From the NCBI RefSeq assembly GCF_900100735.1, contig NZ_FNCJ01000013.1, forward strand, positions 62,001 through 126,000: a stretch of DNA of 64,000 nt. The letters run 5' to 3'. A program made the position numbers and the translations under genes. The notes beneath the pieces were generated by a model. It was not told the origin of the DNA. It saw only the letters and a program-made list of their open reading frames with translations, and made no database searches. This stretch comes from Paraburkholderia phenazinium. GTDB lineage: Bacteria; Pseudomonadota; Gammaproteobacteria; Burkholderiales; Burkholderiaceae. This document shows, piece after piece, positions 17,004 through 25,535 of the stretch; position 1 is the stretch's first letter, and every line of letters starts with the position of its first letter.

Positions 17004-17393
17004 TCAGACTTTCTCCGCGAGCCGCAGCGCCAGCACATCAAGAATCATCCGCGCGGTCGAGATGTTGGTCGCGCACGGCACGTTATGGACGTCGCAGGCG
17101 CGCACCAGTGCGTTGATGTCCGGTTCGTGTGGCTGCGGCGTCATCGGGTCGCGCAGGAAGATCACCATATCGACGTGCCCCTCAGCGAGTTGGGCGCCGA
17201 TCTGCAGGTCGCCGCCGTGCGGGCCGGAGAGCATTCTTTCGACATTCAGCCCATGCGCTTCTGCAATCCGCGAGCCGGTCGTGCCGGTGGCGACGATGTC
17301 GCAACGCCTGAGCGTGTCGACGTACTCGCCGGCCAGCTCGACGATGGCGTCTTTCTTATGGTCGTGCGCAATCAGCGCGATGCGGGTGGTCAT
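17004..17393 (-). CDS. mgsA: Methylglyoxal synthase
   Basis: A 129-residue enzyme converting dihydroxyacetone phosphate to methylglyoxal and phosphate, the glycolytic bypass used under phosphate limitation. Catalytic positions align with E. coli MgsA at a constant offset: Asp62 in GPHGGD, Asp82 in FLRDP, His89 and Asp92 in PHEPD. The GTTGSRI phosphate loop is at 37-43. Length is slightly short but complete. Confidence 0.95.
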   Translation of the reverse strand: MTTRIALIAHDHKKDAIVELAGEYVDTLRRCDIVATGTTGSRIAEAHGLNVERMLSGPHGGDLQIGAQLAEGHVDMVIFLRDPMTPQPHEPDINALVRACDVHNVPCATNISTARMILDVLALRLAEKV

Positions 17394-17480
17394 TGACGTA
17401 AGACTCCAGATGCTTGGGGTGTTGTTGTGGTTATGGGGATGATGCCGTGGCCGGATGGCGCCCGCTCAGAACGTATGCGA

Positions 17481-18260
17481 TCAAAACGTTCCCGGATAAG
17501 TGCCGCCGTCGATCAGCCAGTTCTGCCCGGTGATGTATCCAGCATGCACGCTGCACAGAAACGCGCAGGCCCGGCCGAACTCATCGCGGTTGCCCAGGCG
17601 GCCCGCCGGAATCGTCGCCGTGCGCAGCTTGCGGGCTTCCTCGACGGAGATGTGTTGCGCCTTGGCCTGAGCGTCGAAGGTGACGGCGATGCGGTCGGTG
17701 TCGAACAGTCCGGGCAGCAGGTTGTTGACCGTCACGCCGTCGCGCGCCACCTTGCGGGCGAGGCCCGCGACAAAGCCGGTCAGCCCCGAACGCGCGCCGT
17801 TCGAGAGGCCCAGCACGTCGATCGGCGCTTTCACCGCTGAACTGGTGATATTGACGATCCGGCCAAAGCCTTGTGCGCTCATATGGTCGATGGTCGAGCG
17901 GATTAGCTCGATCGGCGTCAGCATGTTGGCTTCGAGGGCGCGGATCCAGTCGTCATGGGTGAAGTTGCGGAAATCACCCGGCGGCGGCCCACCCGCGTTG
18001 TTCACGAGGATATCCGGCTGCGGACAGGCGGCGAGCGCCGCCGCGCGGCCTTCAGGCGTGGTGATGTCGCAGGCAACCGTCTTGACCTCGACGCCGCTTT
18101 GCGCGCGGATCGCGGCGGCAGTCGCCTCGAGCGTCTCAGCCGTGCGGGCGACGATCACCAGATTCACGCCCTCCGCGGCCAATGCCTCCGCGCAACCGCG
18201 GCCCAAACCCTTGCTGGCCGCGCAAACCAGCGCGGTGCGTCCTGCGATTCCCATGTCCAT
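17481..18260 (-). CDS. SDR family protein lacking the YxxxK motif
   Basis: A 259-residue short-chain dehydrogenase-like protein. The nucleotide loop is AASKGLG at 14-20 with Cys in place of the usual Thr-Gly, and NNAG is at 87-90. The Ser pair is at 140-141. Where classical SDRs have YxxxK, this one reads SNGAR (153-157), so Tyr and Lys are replaced by Ser and Arg. It ends with NWLIDGGTYPGTF. Start ATG 18260 follows AAGGA, and ATG 18254 is an alternative. A recognisable SDR subgroup shares this LSNGAR signature; its chemistry is not clear from sequence. Confidence 0.85.
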   Translation of the reverse strand: MDMGIAGRTALVCAASKGLGRGCAEALAAEGVNLVIVARTAETLEATAAAIRAQSGVEVKTVACDITTPEGRAAALAACPQPDILVNNAGGPPPGDFRNFTHDDWIRALEANMLTPIELIRSTIDHMSAQGFGRIVNITSSAVKAPIDVLGLSNGARSGLTGFVAGLARKVARDGVTVNNLLPGLFDTDRIAVTFDAQAKAQHISVEEARKLRTATIPAGRLGNRDEFGRACAFLCSVHAGYITGQNWLIDGGTYPGTF

Positions 18261-18503
18261 GTCTTTGTCCTTTTGATGTTGCGGTGTTGCGACCATGCTC
18301 GCGCTGGTCTGCGGCGGCCCGCACAGGCCCTTCCCCCCGATTCTAGAAGAATCGGTGCCCGACTGCCGCCGGCCTCGCCGCAATCTCCGGTATCTTCGGG
18401 CGGGACTTTCGGTAAACTTGCAGCCGTGGCGCGCCTGCCTGCCGGTCATTCCGGTCAAACGGGCCGCCGACCGATTCCTCTTGCCGCCGCTAGCGCCCCC
18501 GCC

Positions 18504-19154
18504 ATGACACAGGACAGCCGTTTCCCCAATCTTTTCATCCTCGATCACCCGCTGATCCAGCACAAGCTGTCGCACATGCGCGACCGGGACACCTCGACAC
18601 GCACGTTCCGCGAACTGCTGCGCGAGATCACGCTGCTGATGGGCTATGAAATCACCCGCAACCTGCCGATGACCACGCGCCGCGTCACCACCCCGCTCGT
18701 CGAGATCGACGCGCCGGTGATTGCCGGCAAAAAACTGGCGATCGTGCCGGTGCTGCGGGCCGGCATCGGCATGTCGGACGGGCTGCTGGAGCTGATTCCG
18801 TCGGCGCGCGTCGGCCATATCGGCGTGTACCGGGCGGACGACCACCGGCCGGTCGAGTATCTGGTGCGGCTGCCGGATCTGGAAGACCGGATCTTTATCC
18901 TGTGCGATCCGATGGTCGCGACCGGCTACTCGGCGGTGCACGCGGTGGACGTCTTGAAGCGCCGCGGCGTGCCGGGAGAAAGCATCATGTTCCTCGCGCT
19001 GGTGGCCGCCCCGGAAGGCGTCAAGGTGTTCCAGGACGCCCATCCGGACGTGAAACTGTACGTGGCGTCGCTGGATTCGCATCTGAACGACCACGCGTAT
19101 ATCGTGCCGGGCTTGGGCGATGCCGGCGACCGGCTGTTCGGGACCAAGAACTGA
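18504..19154 (+). CDS. upp: Uracil phosphoribosyltransferase
   Basis: A 216-residue salvage enzyme making UMP from uracil and PRPP. The PRPP loop DPMVATGYSA lies at about 130-140, and the uracil-binding stretch YIVPGLGDAGDRLFGT forms the C-terminus. The start MTQDSRFPN matches the family. The Shine-Dalgarno is weak. It is divergent from the SDR gene, with 243 bp between them. Confidence 0.97.
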   Translation: MTQDSRFPNLFILDHPLIQHKLSHMRDRDTSTRTFRELLREITLLMGYEITRNLPMTTRRVTTPLVEIDAPVIAGKKLAIVPVLRAGIGMSDGLLELIPSARVGHIGVYRADDHRPVEYLVRLPDLEDRIFILCDPMVATGYSAVHAVDVLKRRGVPGESIMFLALVAAPEGVKVFQDAHPDVKLYVASLDSHLNDHAYIVPGLGDAGDRLFGTKN

Positions 19155-19207
19155 GATTGCAGGGCCGGCGGCGTGATGCGCACCGCGCGCCGCCGCTGGG
19201 CGACTCG

Positions 19208-19630
19208 TCAGGCAGGTACGATCGACAATTCGAGCCGCTTTCCCAAGGCCGCCAAGGCTGACGCGATGGTATCGATCTTGGTTACGTGCCCGAGATCGAT
19301 TACGCGTTGAATATCCTGTGGACGCGTATGCAGGCGCCTCGCCAACTCTGAAGGCGACACTTTTTGCGCCAGCATTTCGTTTAGCAGCAACACCTTGGCC
19401 GCCAGGCTGGCGGGCAACTCGATCAACTCTTCGCCCCGCCGCGCCTTGGACGGCAGCGGCACACGGCGTTTGTCTTCAAAGTAAAAATCCATCGCCGTAG
19501 CCAACGCGTCGGCGGCCATGTCGCGCGCTTCTTCGAGCGTCGCTCCAGACGTCAACGCCTCGGGAACGTCGCGAAACGACACCGTAAATCCGGCTTCGTC
19601 TGCTTCGATGCGGGCGGGATAGCGAAACAT
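19208..19630 (-). CDS. hicB: HicB-family antitoxin
   Basis: A 140-residue antitoxin. The HicB fold occupies residues 1-60 (YPARIEADEAGFTVSFRDVPEAL, then a helix), and a helix-turn-helix occupies about 86-131 (SPSELARRLHTRPQDIQRVI). The N-terminal part sequesters HicA, and the HTH part represses the operon. GGAGAG precedes ATG 19630. It is the second cistron after hicA. Confidence 0.9.
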   Translation of the reverse strand: MFRYPARIEADEAGFTVSFRDVPEALTSGATLEEARDMAADALATAMDFYFEDKRRVPLPSKARRGEELIELPASLAAKVLLLNEMLAQKVSPSELARRLHTRPQDIQRVIDLGHVTKIDTIASALAALGKRLELSIVPA

Positions 19631-19676
19631 AGGTAACTCTCCGTGGTCCCTTTCCGGGAAAAGCTTGGGTGGTGAG

Positions 19677-19694
19677 GAAGCCCCGGGTGGGGCT
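19677..19694. other. Hairpin between hicA and hicB
   Basis: AAGCCCC and GGGGCTT form a perfect 7-bp stem with a 4-nt loop in the intercistronic gap, six nucleotides past the hicA stop on the minus strand. It lacks a T tract, so it is more likely an mRNA stability or processing element than a terminator. Confidence 0.35.
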
Positions 19695-19699
19695 TGCCT

Positions 19700-19876
19700 T
19701 CATTTGCAGTTCAACTGTCTGAGAATTGCTCTTCGAAGCGGCTCCGATATCTCATGAGACGGATGTCTCGGCAGCGTGGTCTGCCGACCGTTCAGATACA
19801 CCTTCAAATGCTTACTGCCTTGTTCGAAAGTCGCTCCCTGGTCAGCGAGCCAACGTTTGAACTCGCTTTGCTTCAC
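19700..19876 (-). CDS. hicA: HicA-family mRNA interferase toxin
   Basis: A 58-residue toxin too short for most callers, starting at GTG 19876 (KQSEFKRWLADQG). The catalytic His sits in the GSKH motif (His23), followed by LKVYLNGRQTTLPRHP, the usual HicA beta-sheet and Pro-His turn. HicA proteins are ribosome-independent mRNA endonucleases with a dsRNA-binding fold. No in-frame ATG lies upstream. A GGGGG stretch about 5 nt before GTG serves as ribosome-binding site. hicA precedes hicB, the usual order. Confidence 0.88.
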   Translation of the reverse strand: MKQSEFKRWLADQGATFEQGSKHLKVYLNGRQTTLPRHPSHEISEPLRRAILRQLNCK

Positions 19877-19905
19877 CGTACCCCCGTGTCCGTGAACACA
19901 TCGCC

Positions 19906-19934
19906 ATATTAAACATAAATGTTTAATATTTCAA
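19906..19934 (-). promoter_or_regulatory. hicAB promoter with embedded operator
   Basis: On the minus strand TTGAAA (19929-19934) and TAATAT (19906-19911) are 17 bp apart, a near-consensus sigma-70 promoter. A perfect inverted repeat with 11-bp arms (ATATTAAACAT, 2-nt centre, 19906-19929) covers the whole spacer and -10. HicB binding here would block RNA polymerase, giving the autorepression known for HicAB systems. Transcription would start near 19899, about 23 nt before hicA. Confidence 0.75.
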
Positions 19935-20394
19935 CGACTGACGACGCTCCTCCGAGGAAGCTGAAGCATTCCCGGGTATGCCAAAAGGAATACCTTGTAT
20001 GGTGATTTACCTACCCAATCCTCCCTTTTACCTACTTCTACCCCACTGCCGCCCCCCCGCGGCATGATAAAATTCGCATCCGCTCATCGAGCGGCTCAAC
20101 TTGCACAATCGCCCGGCGCATCGCGCCTTTGCGGGGCCGCGCAAGCCGGCATGGCGCTTTTCACGCTTTAGCCGCCGGCGGCCAGCCTCCCCCGCCCCAA
20201 CTGCGCTGCAGGCTCGCGGTTGGCGGCCAGCGGTCCGCGGGACCCAGTCCAGACCGGTCCGGTCCCGATTGCCGGGTGCTACAGGTTCAAGGTGAAAGCG
20301 GACTGACATCGAGGCGCGCCTTCGCAAGCGCCCGACATCGCAACGACAATTGCACAATGCGTGCGCCCCACTGGCGCGCGCGATGGAGAAAGGT
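19935..20394. other. Intergenic region hicA-yebC
   Basis: About 460 bp. No ORF with a family signature is visible on either strand. The composition changes from AT-rich beside hicA to GC-rich near yebC, and the promoter of yebC should lie here, but I see no convincing -35/-10 pair. Confidence 0.4.
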
Positions 20395-21123
20395 ATGGCG
20401 GGTCATTCGAAATGGGCCAACATCAAGCATAAAAAAGCAGCGGCCGATGCCAAGCGCGGCAAGGTCTGGACGCGGCTCATCAAGGAAATTCAGGTGGCCG
20501 CCCGCATGGGCGGAGGCGATATCGACTCGAACCCGCGTCTGCGGCTCGCCGTCGAAAAGGCGTATGACGCCAACATGCCGAAAGACAACGTCAACCGCGC
20601 GATCCAGCGTGGCGTAGGCGGCGTCGATGGCGCAAGCTATGAAGAAATCCGCTACGAAGGCTACGGCATCGGCGGCGCGGCAGTGATCGTCGACACCATG
20701 ACGGACAACCGCACCCGCACCGTGGCGGAAGTGCGTCACGCATTCTCGAAGAACGGCGGCAACATGGGCACGGACGGCTCGGTGTCGTTCATGTTCGATC
20801 ACGTCGGCCAGTTCCTGTTTGCGCCGGGCACGGCGGAAGACAAGCTGATGGAAGCGGCGCTCGAAGCCGGCGCCGACGACGTGGTGACGAACGACGACGG
20901 CAGCATTGAAGTGCTGTGCCCGCCGAACGATTTCCCGAAGGTGAAGTCCGCGCTCGAGGCCGCCGGCTTCAAGGCGGAGCTGGCTGAGGTGACGATGAAA
21001 CCTCAGACGGAAGTGGAGTTCACCGGCGACGACGCAGTGAAGATGCAAAAGCTGCTCGACGCGCTCGAAAATCTCGACGACGTGCAGGAAGTCTATACAA
21101 ACGCTGCGATCGCCGACGAGTAA
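20395..21123 (+). CDS. yebC: YebC/PmpR family protein
   Basis: A 242-residue TACO1-family protein starting MAGHSKWANIKHKKAAAD, the diagnostic N-terminus. Bacterial members act as DNA-binding regulators and, as shown more recently, help translation through difficult stretches. Length is typical. ATG 20395 has GGAG/AAAGG just upstream; a 15-residue N-terminal extension is possible but not conserved in the family. It is the first gene of the housekeeping run. Confidence 0.96.
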   Translation: MAGHSKWANIKHKKAAADAKRGKVWTRLIKEIQVAARMGGGDIDSNPRLRLAVEKAYDANMPKDNVNRAIQRGVGGVDGASYEEIRYEGYGIGGAAVIVDTMTDNRTRTVAEVRHAFSKNGGNMGTDGSVSFMFDHVGQFLFAPGTAEDKLMEAALEAGADDVVTNDDGSIEVLCPPNDFPKVKSALEAAGFKAELAEVTMKPQTEVEFTGDDAVKMQKLLDALENLDDVQEVYTNAAIADE

Positions 21124-21212
21124 GCGCCTCGCGGGCGCGCCTCAAGGCAGCACCCGCAGGCCCTCGCGGCAGGTAGCACGTGTCTTGCTCGCTGTCTGTT
21201 TTACGGATATCC

Positions 21213-21249
21213 ACGGCTCGCGCTCACGCGCGGGCCGTTTATGGTTTTT
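21213..21249 (+). terminator. Terminator-like hairpin between yebC and purD
   Basis: ACGGCTCGCGC (21213-21223) pairs with GCGCGGGCCGT (21228-21238), 11 bp including one G-T pair, around loop TCAC. TTATGGTTTTT follows. It sits 90 bp after yebC and ends 19 nt before the purD start, so it either terminates yebC or attenuates read-through into purD. Confidence 0.6.
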
Positions 21250-21267
21250 AAGTCTTCGGGGAATCAC

Positions 21268-22542
21268 ATGAAGTTACTCGTCGTCGGTTCCGGCGGTCGC
21301 GAACACGCGCTCGCATGGAAGCTCGCGCAATCGCCGCGGGTCCAGCTCGTCTACGTGGCTCCAGGCAATGGCGGCACCGCCCAGGACGAGCGTCTGCGCA
21401 ACGTCGACATCACCGATCCGGCTGCGCTCGCCGATTTCGTCGAGAAAGAACAGATCGCCTTCACGCTGGTCGGGCCGGAAGGGCCGCTCGCTGCCGGCAT
21501 CGTCAACCTGTTCCGCTCGCGTGGCCTGAAGATTTTCGGACCCACGAAGGAAGCTGCGCAGCTCGAAAGCTCGAAAGACTTCGCCAAGGCGTTCATGAAG
21601 CGCCATGCGATTCCGACTGCCGAATACGAAACCTTCGCTGACGTCGCTGCGGCGCACGCCTACCTCGACGCCAAGGGCGCGCCGATCGTCATCAAGGCCG
21701 ACGGCCTCGCCGCCGGCAAGGGCGTGGTGGTCGCGCTGACGCTCGAAGAAGCGCATGCCGCCGTAGACATGATGCTGTCGGACAACAAGCTGGGCGATGC
21801 CGGCGCGCGCGTTGTGATCGAGGAATTCCTCGCCGGCGAAGAAGCGAGCTTCATCGTGATGGTGGACGGCAAGCACGTGCTGCCGCTTGCCTCGAGCCAG
21901 GATCACAAGCGTCTGCTGGATGGCGATCAGGGCCCGAACACGGGCGGCATGGGCGCCTATTCACCCGCGCCGATCGTCACGCCGCAACTGCACGCCCGCG
22001 TGATGCGCGAAATCATTTTGCCCACCGTGCAAGGCATGGAGAAGGAAGGCATCCGCTTCACCGGTTTCCTGTACGCGGGCCTGATGATCGACGCGCACGG
22101 CAACCCGAAGACGCTCGAGTTCAACTGCCGGATGGGCGACCCGGAGACGCAGCCGATCATGGCGCGTCTGAAGGGCGACTACTCGAAGGTGGTGGAGCAG
22201 GCGATCGCCGGCACGCTCGATACGGTCGAACTGGAATGGGACCGCCGTACCGCGCTCGGCGTGGTGCTGGCCGCGCACAACTATCCGGACAGCCCGCGCA
22301 AGGGCGACCGGATCAGCGACATTCCGGCCGAAACCGACGATTCGGTGACGTTCCATGCCGGCACCACCCTGACCGACGGCAAGCTGACCACCTCGGGCGG
22401 TCGTGTGCTGTGCGTGGTCGGGCTGGCGGATTCCGTGCGTAGCGCGCAATCTGTGGCGTACGAGACCATCAACCAGATCTCGTTCGACGGCATGCAGTAT
22501 CGCCACGACATCGGCTATCGGGCGCTGAACCGCAAACATTAA
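21268..22542 (+). CDS. purD: Phosphoribosylamine-glycine ligase
   Basis: A 424-residue ATP-grasp ligase, step two of de novo purine synthesis (phosphoribosylamine plus glycine to GAR). The N-terminus MKLLVVGSGGREHAL, the ATP-grasp stretch PIVIKADGLAAGKGVVVA and the metal site EFNCRMGDPETQ are intact. ATG 21268 is chosen because it opens the conserved sequence. Confidence 0.98.
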   Translation: MKLLVVGSGGREHALAWKLAQSPRVQLVYVAPGNGGTAQDERLRNVDITDPAALADFVEKEQIAFTLVGPEGPLAAGIVNLFRSRGLKIFGPTKEAAQLESSKDFAKAFMKRHAIPTAEYETFADVAAAHAYLDAKGAPIVIKADGLAAGKGVVVALTLEEAHAAVDMMLSDNKLGDAGARVVIEEFLAGEEASFIVMVDGKHVLPLASSQDHKRLLDGDQGPNTGGMGAYSPAPIVTPQLHARVMREIILPTVQGMEKEGIRFTGFLYAGLMIDAHGNPKTLEFNCRMGDPETQPIMARLKGDYSKVVEQAIAGTLDTVELEWDRRTALGVVLAAHNYPDSPRKGDRISDIPAETDDSVTFHAGTTLTDGKLTTSGGRVLCVVGLADSVRSAQSVAYETINQISFDGMQYRHDIGYRALNRKH

Positions 22543-22607
22543 CCGGGCCGCGCCCCAACCCGACGAACCCGCGGCGCGCCCGGCGCGCCGCCCTTGACGC
22601 AGCATTC

Positions 22608-23531
22608 ATGACCGATTCGAACTACGACGTACAGGCTGTACGTAGCTGGCTGCAAGGCCTGCAGACGCACATCGCCGACACGCTCGGCGCGTTCGACGGC
22701 ACCCCGTTCGCCACCGACGCCTGGCAACGCGCCCCCGGCGAGAAGCTGCGCGGTGGCGGCATCACGCGGATCCTGGAAGGCGGCCAGTTCTTCGAGCGCG
22801 CCGGCATCGGTTTTTCCGACGTCGCAGGCGACGCGCTGCCGGGTTCGGCAAGCGCCGCCCGCCCGCAGCTCGCCGGACGCGGCTTCGAGGCGATGGGCGT
22901 GTCGCTCGTGCTGCACCCGCACAATCCGTACTGCCCAACGGTGCATATGAACGTGCGCCTCCTGATCGCCACCAAGGCGGGTGAAGCGCCGGTGTTCTGG
23001 TTCGGCGGCGGCATGGATCTGACGCCGTACTACGGCTTCGAGGAAGACGCGCAGCATTTCCACGGCGTCTGCCGCGACGCGCTGCAACCTTACGGCGCCG
23101 AGCTGTATCCGCGCTTCAAGCGCTGGTGCGACGAGTATTTCTTCCTCAAGCACCGCAACGAAGCGCGCGGGATTGGGGGGATTTTCTTTGACGATTTCTC
23201 GGAGCCGGGCTTCGAACAATCGTTCGCGATGCTCAAAAGCGTCGGCGACGCGTTCCTCAAAGCGTACCTGCCGATCATCGAAAAGCGCCGCAGCATGCCG
23301 TACGGCGAGGCTGAACGTGATTTCCAGGCGTACCGGCGTGGCCGCTACGTCGAGTTCAACCTGGTCTTCGACCGTGGCACACTGTTTGGGCTGCAGAGCG
23401 GCGGACGCACCGAGTCGATCCTGATGTCGATGCCGCCTGTGGTGAACTGGCGCTACAACTGGCAGCCGCAGCCGGGCACGCCCGAAGCGCGCCTTTATAG
23501 CGATTTTCTCGTGCCGCGCGAGTGGGTTTGA
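22608..23531 (+). CDS. hemF: Oxygen-dependent coproporphyrinogen III oxidase
   Basis: A 307-residue haem synthesis enzyme converting coproporphyrinogen III to protoporphyrinogen IX with O2. Signature stretches are ARPQLAGRGFEAMGVSLV, HPHNPYCPTVHMNVR with catalytic His residues, WFGGGMDLTPYYGFEEDA and RGRYVEFNLVFDRGT. Full length, 65 bp after purD. Confidence 0.98.
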   Translation: MTDSNYDVQAVRSWLQGLQTHIADTLGAFDGTPFATDAWQRAPGEKLRGGGITRILEGGQFFERAGIGFSDVAGDALPGSASAARPQLAGRGFEAMGVSLVLHPHNPYCPTVHMNVRLLIATKAGEAPVFWFGGGMDLTPYYGFEEDAQHFHGVCRDALQPYGAELYPRFKRWCDEYFFLKHRNEARGIGGIFFDDFSEPGFEQSFAMLKSVGDAFLKAYLPIIEKRRSMPYGEAERDFQAYRRGRYVEFNLVFDRGTLFGLQSGGRTESILMSMPPVVNWRYNWQPQPGTPEARLYSDFLVPREWV

Positions 23532-23610
23532 AGGCACTGAAGGCTCTGCGGGCCTCGCCCGCGAGCCAACCGAGCCACCCGCTGGCGCCGTCACGACAAA
23601 GGATTCTCAC

Positions 23611-24318
23611 CTGAACGCGAACGCTCACCCCGTTGCCCTGCCCCGCCGGATCGGCCTGCTGGGCGGCACTTTCGACCCGATCCACGACGGCCATCTGGCG
23701 CTTGCGCGCCGCTTCGCCGAGGTGCTGAACCTGACCGAGCTGGTGCTGCTGCCAGCCGGCCAGCCCTGGCAGAAACCGGAAGTCTCGCCGGCCGCCGACC
23801 GCCTCGCGATGACCCGCGCCGCGGCCGGCTCGCTGGAACTGCCGGGCGTGAAGGTGAGCGTCGCCACCGACGAGATCGAACACGAGGGTCCCACCTACAC
23901 GGTCGAGACCCTGCAACGCTGGCGCGAACGTGAGGGTCCAAAGGTGTCGCTGTCCATGCTGATGGGCGCCGACCAGCTCGTGCATCTGGACACCTGGCGC
24001 GAATGGCGCCGTTTGTTCGAGTTCGCGCATATCTGCGCGGCGACCCGTCCCGGCTTCGAGCTCGCCTCGATTCCGCCGGTTGTCGCCGCCGAGATCGCCG
24101 CACGTCAGGCTCGCGCCGACGTGTTGCAAGCAACACCCTGTGGTCATCTGCTGATCGATACCACGCTGGCCTTCGACGTTTCGGCCACCGATATCCGTGC
24201 GCATCTGCGCGAACGTCTTGCCCAGCATGCCGGCGGCCAGCAACAGAACGAGGCCGCGAGCCATGTCCCCACTGCGGTGTGGGACTATATTCTTCAACAT
24301 CATCTGTACCACCGGTAA
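23611..24318 (+). CDS. nadD: Nicotinate-nucleotide adenylyltransferase, probable CTG start
   Basis: NadD makes deamido-NAD from nicotinate mononucleotide and ATP. The nucleotidyltransferase motif GGTFDPIHDGH lies near residues 17-27, and the second signature is SATDIRAHLR near the C-terminus. No in-frame ATG, GTG or TTG lies between the end of hemF and this motif. The best start is CTG 23611, seven nucleotides after AAAGGA, giving 235 residues of normal NadD length. A GTG at 23722 would remove the catalytic motif. The stop is 4 bp before rsfS. Confidence 0.9.
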   Translation: MNANAHPVALPRRIGLLGGTFDPIHDGHLALARRFAEVLNLTELVLLPAGQPWQKPEVSPAADRLAMTRAAAGSLELPGVKVSVATDEIEHEGPTYTVETLQRWREREGPKVSLSMLMGADQLVHLDTWREWRRLFEFAHICAATRPGFELASIPPVVAAEIAARQARADVLQATPCGHLLIDTTLAFDVSATDIRAHLRERLAQHAGGQQQNEAASHVPTAVWDYILQHHLYHR

Positions 24319-24322
24319 CCCT

Positions 24323-24787
24323 ATGGATATTCGCAAACTGCAACGCGCGATCGTCGACGCCCTCGAAGACGTGAAAGCGCAAGACATCAAGGTGTTCAAC
24401 ACCAGCCACCTGACCGGACTGTTCGACCGCGTGATCGTCGCCTCCGGCACCTCGAACCGCCAGACCAAGGCGCTCGCATCCAGCGTGCGCGAAAAGGTCA
24501 AGGAATCGGGCGGCGAGATCATCAGCACGGAAGGTGAAGACGTGGGCGAATGGGTGCTGGTCGATTGCGGCGACGCAGTCGTGCACATCCTGCAACCGGC
24601 GCTGCGCCAGTACTACAACCTCGAAGAAATCTGGGGCGACAAGCCGGTGCGCATCAAGCTGACGAGTTCGAGCCCGTTCGGCGGCGCCCGCGCCAGCGAG
24701 CCGCTCGACGAGGACGAGGAAGACGAGGAACCGGCTGCCAAGCCTGCGCGCAAGACGCCGGCACGCCGTCGCTCGCCTGGTCAATAA
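24323..24787 (+). CDS. rsfS: Ribosomal silencing factor RsfS
   Basis: A 154-residue Iojap-family protein that binds uL14 on the 50S subunit and blocks subunit joining when nutrients are scarce. Conserved parts are FDRVIVASGTSNRQ and GEWVLVDCGDAVVHI. The last 40 residues are an acidic-then-basic low-complexity tail (DEDEEDEEPAAK, then KTPARRR) longer than in E. coli. It overlaps nothing and follows nadD by 4 bp, probably cotranscribed. Confidence 0.96.
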   Translation: MDIRKLQRAIVDALEDVKAQDIKVFNTSHLTGLFDRVIVASGTSNRQTKALASSVREKVKESGGEIISTEGEDVGEWVLVDCGDAVVHILQPALRQYYNLEEIWGDKPVRIKLTSSSPFGGARASEPLDEDEEDEEPAAKPARKTPARRRSPGQ

Positions 24788-24856
24788 GCGCGTCGATCAG
24801 CACGTGAGCGGTTTTCCGTACACAACGTTGACCTACCGCACGCGATTGCATCCGCG

Positions 24857-25327
24857 ATGAAGCTCCATATCCTCGCTGTCGGCCACAAGATGCCGGACTG
24901 GATCGCCACCGGCTTTGACGAGTACGCCAAGCGCATGCCGCCCGAGCTGCGCATCGAACTGCGTGAGATCAAGCCCGAGCAGCGTTCGTCGGGGCGGCCA
25001 GCCGAGAGCGTGATGGCGGCTGAGCGCGTGAAGATCGAAGCCGCGTTGCCGAAGAACGCGCGCATCGTCGCGCTCGACGAACGTGGCAAGGATTGGACCA
25101 CCATGCAGCTCGCCACCGCCCTGCCCGGCTGGCAGCAGGACGGGCGCGACGTGGCATTCCTGATCGGCGGGGCCGACGGGCTCGATCCCGACCTCAAGTC
25201 GCGCGCCGACATGCTGCTGCGCGTCTCCAGCCTGACGCTGCCGCACGCCATGGTGCGCGTGCTGCTTGCCGAACAGCTTTACCGCGCGTGGACCATCACG
25301 CAAAATCACCCCTATCATCGCGTGTGA
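24857..25327 (+). CDS. rlmH: 23S rRNA pseudouridine(1915) N3-methyltransferase
   Basis: A 156-residue SPOUT methyltransferase modifying position 1915 of helix 69 in 23S rRNA with S-adenosylmethionine. The N-terminus MKLHILAVGHKMPDW, the SAM-binding loop FLIGGADGLDP and the C-terminal LAEQLYRAWTITQNHPYHR are diagnostic. It follows rsfS, as in many bacteria. Confidence 0.98.
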   Translation: MKLHILAVGHKMPDWIATGFDEYAKRMPPELRIELREIKPEQRSSGRPAESVMAAERVKIEAALPKNARIVALDERGKDWTTMQLATALPGWQQDGRDVAFLIGGADGLDPDLKSRADMLLRVSSLTLPHAMVRVLLAEQLYRAWTITQNHPYHRV

Positions 25328-25466
25328 GCGCGCGACGCCGCTGACATCCTGACCGCCTGCGGCCGCTGAATGCCGTGGCGCGTCTTGGGTTTAGCGCCTC
25401 GTGTCTTGCAGTTCGTCGCCACACGCCCGTGCGCGGCGAGCAGACGCGCTGCTCCAAATGTGCCTG

Positions 25467-25492
25467 TGAGGTGCGCCTTTTTGCGCACCTCA
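25467..25492. other. Perfect 10-bp hairpin between rlmH and maf
   Basis: TGAGGTGCGC and GCGCACCTCA pair perfectly around loop CTTTTT. It lies 140 bp after rlmH and 43 bp before maf. There is no T tract after the stem, so it is not a typical rightward terminator. It may be a processing or pause site in the long mRNA. Confidence 0.45.
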
Positions 25493-25535
25493 TGCGCGCG
25501 CATCCTTCACGCAACACGCCTTACCGAGACCCTTT

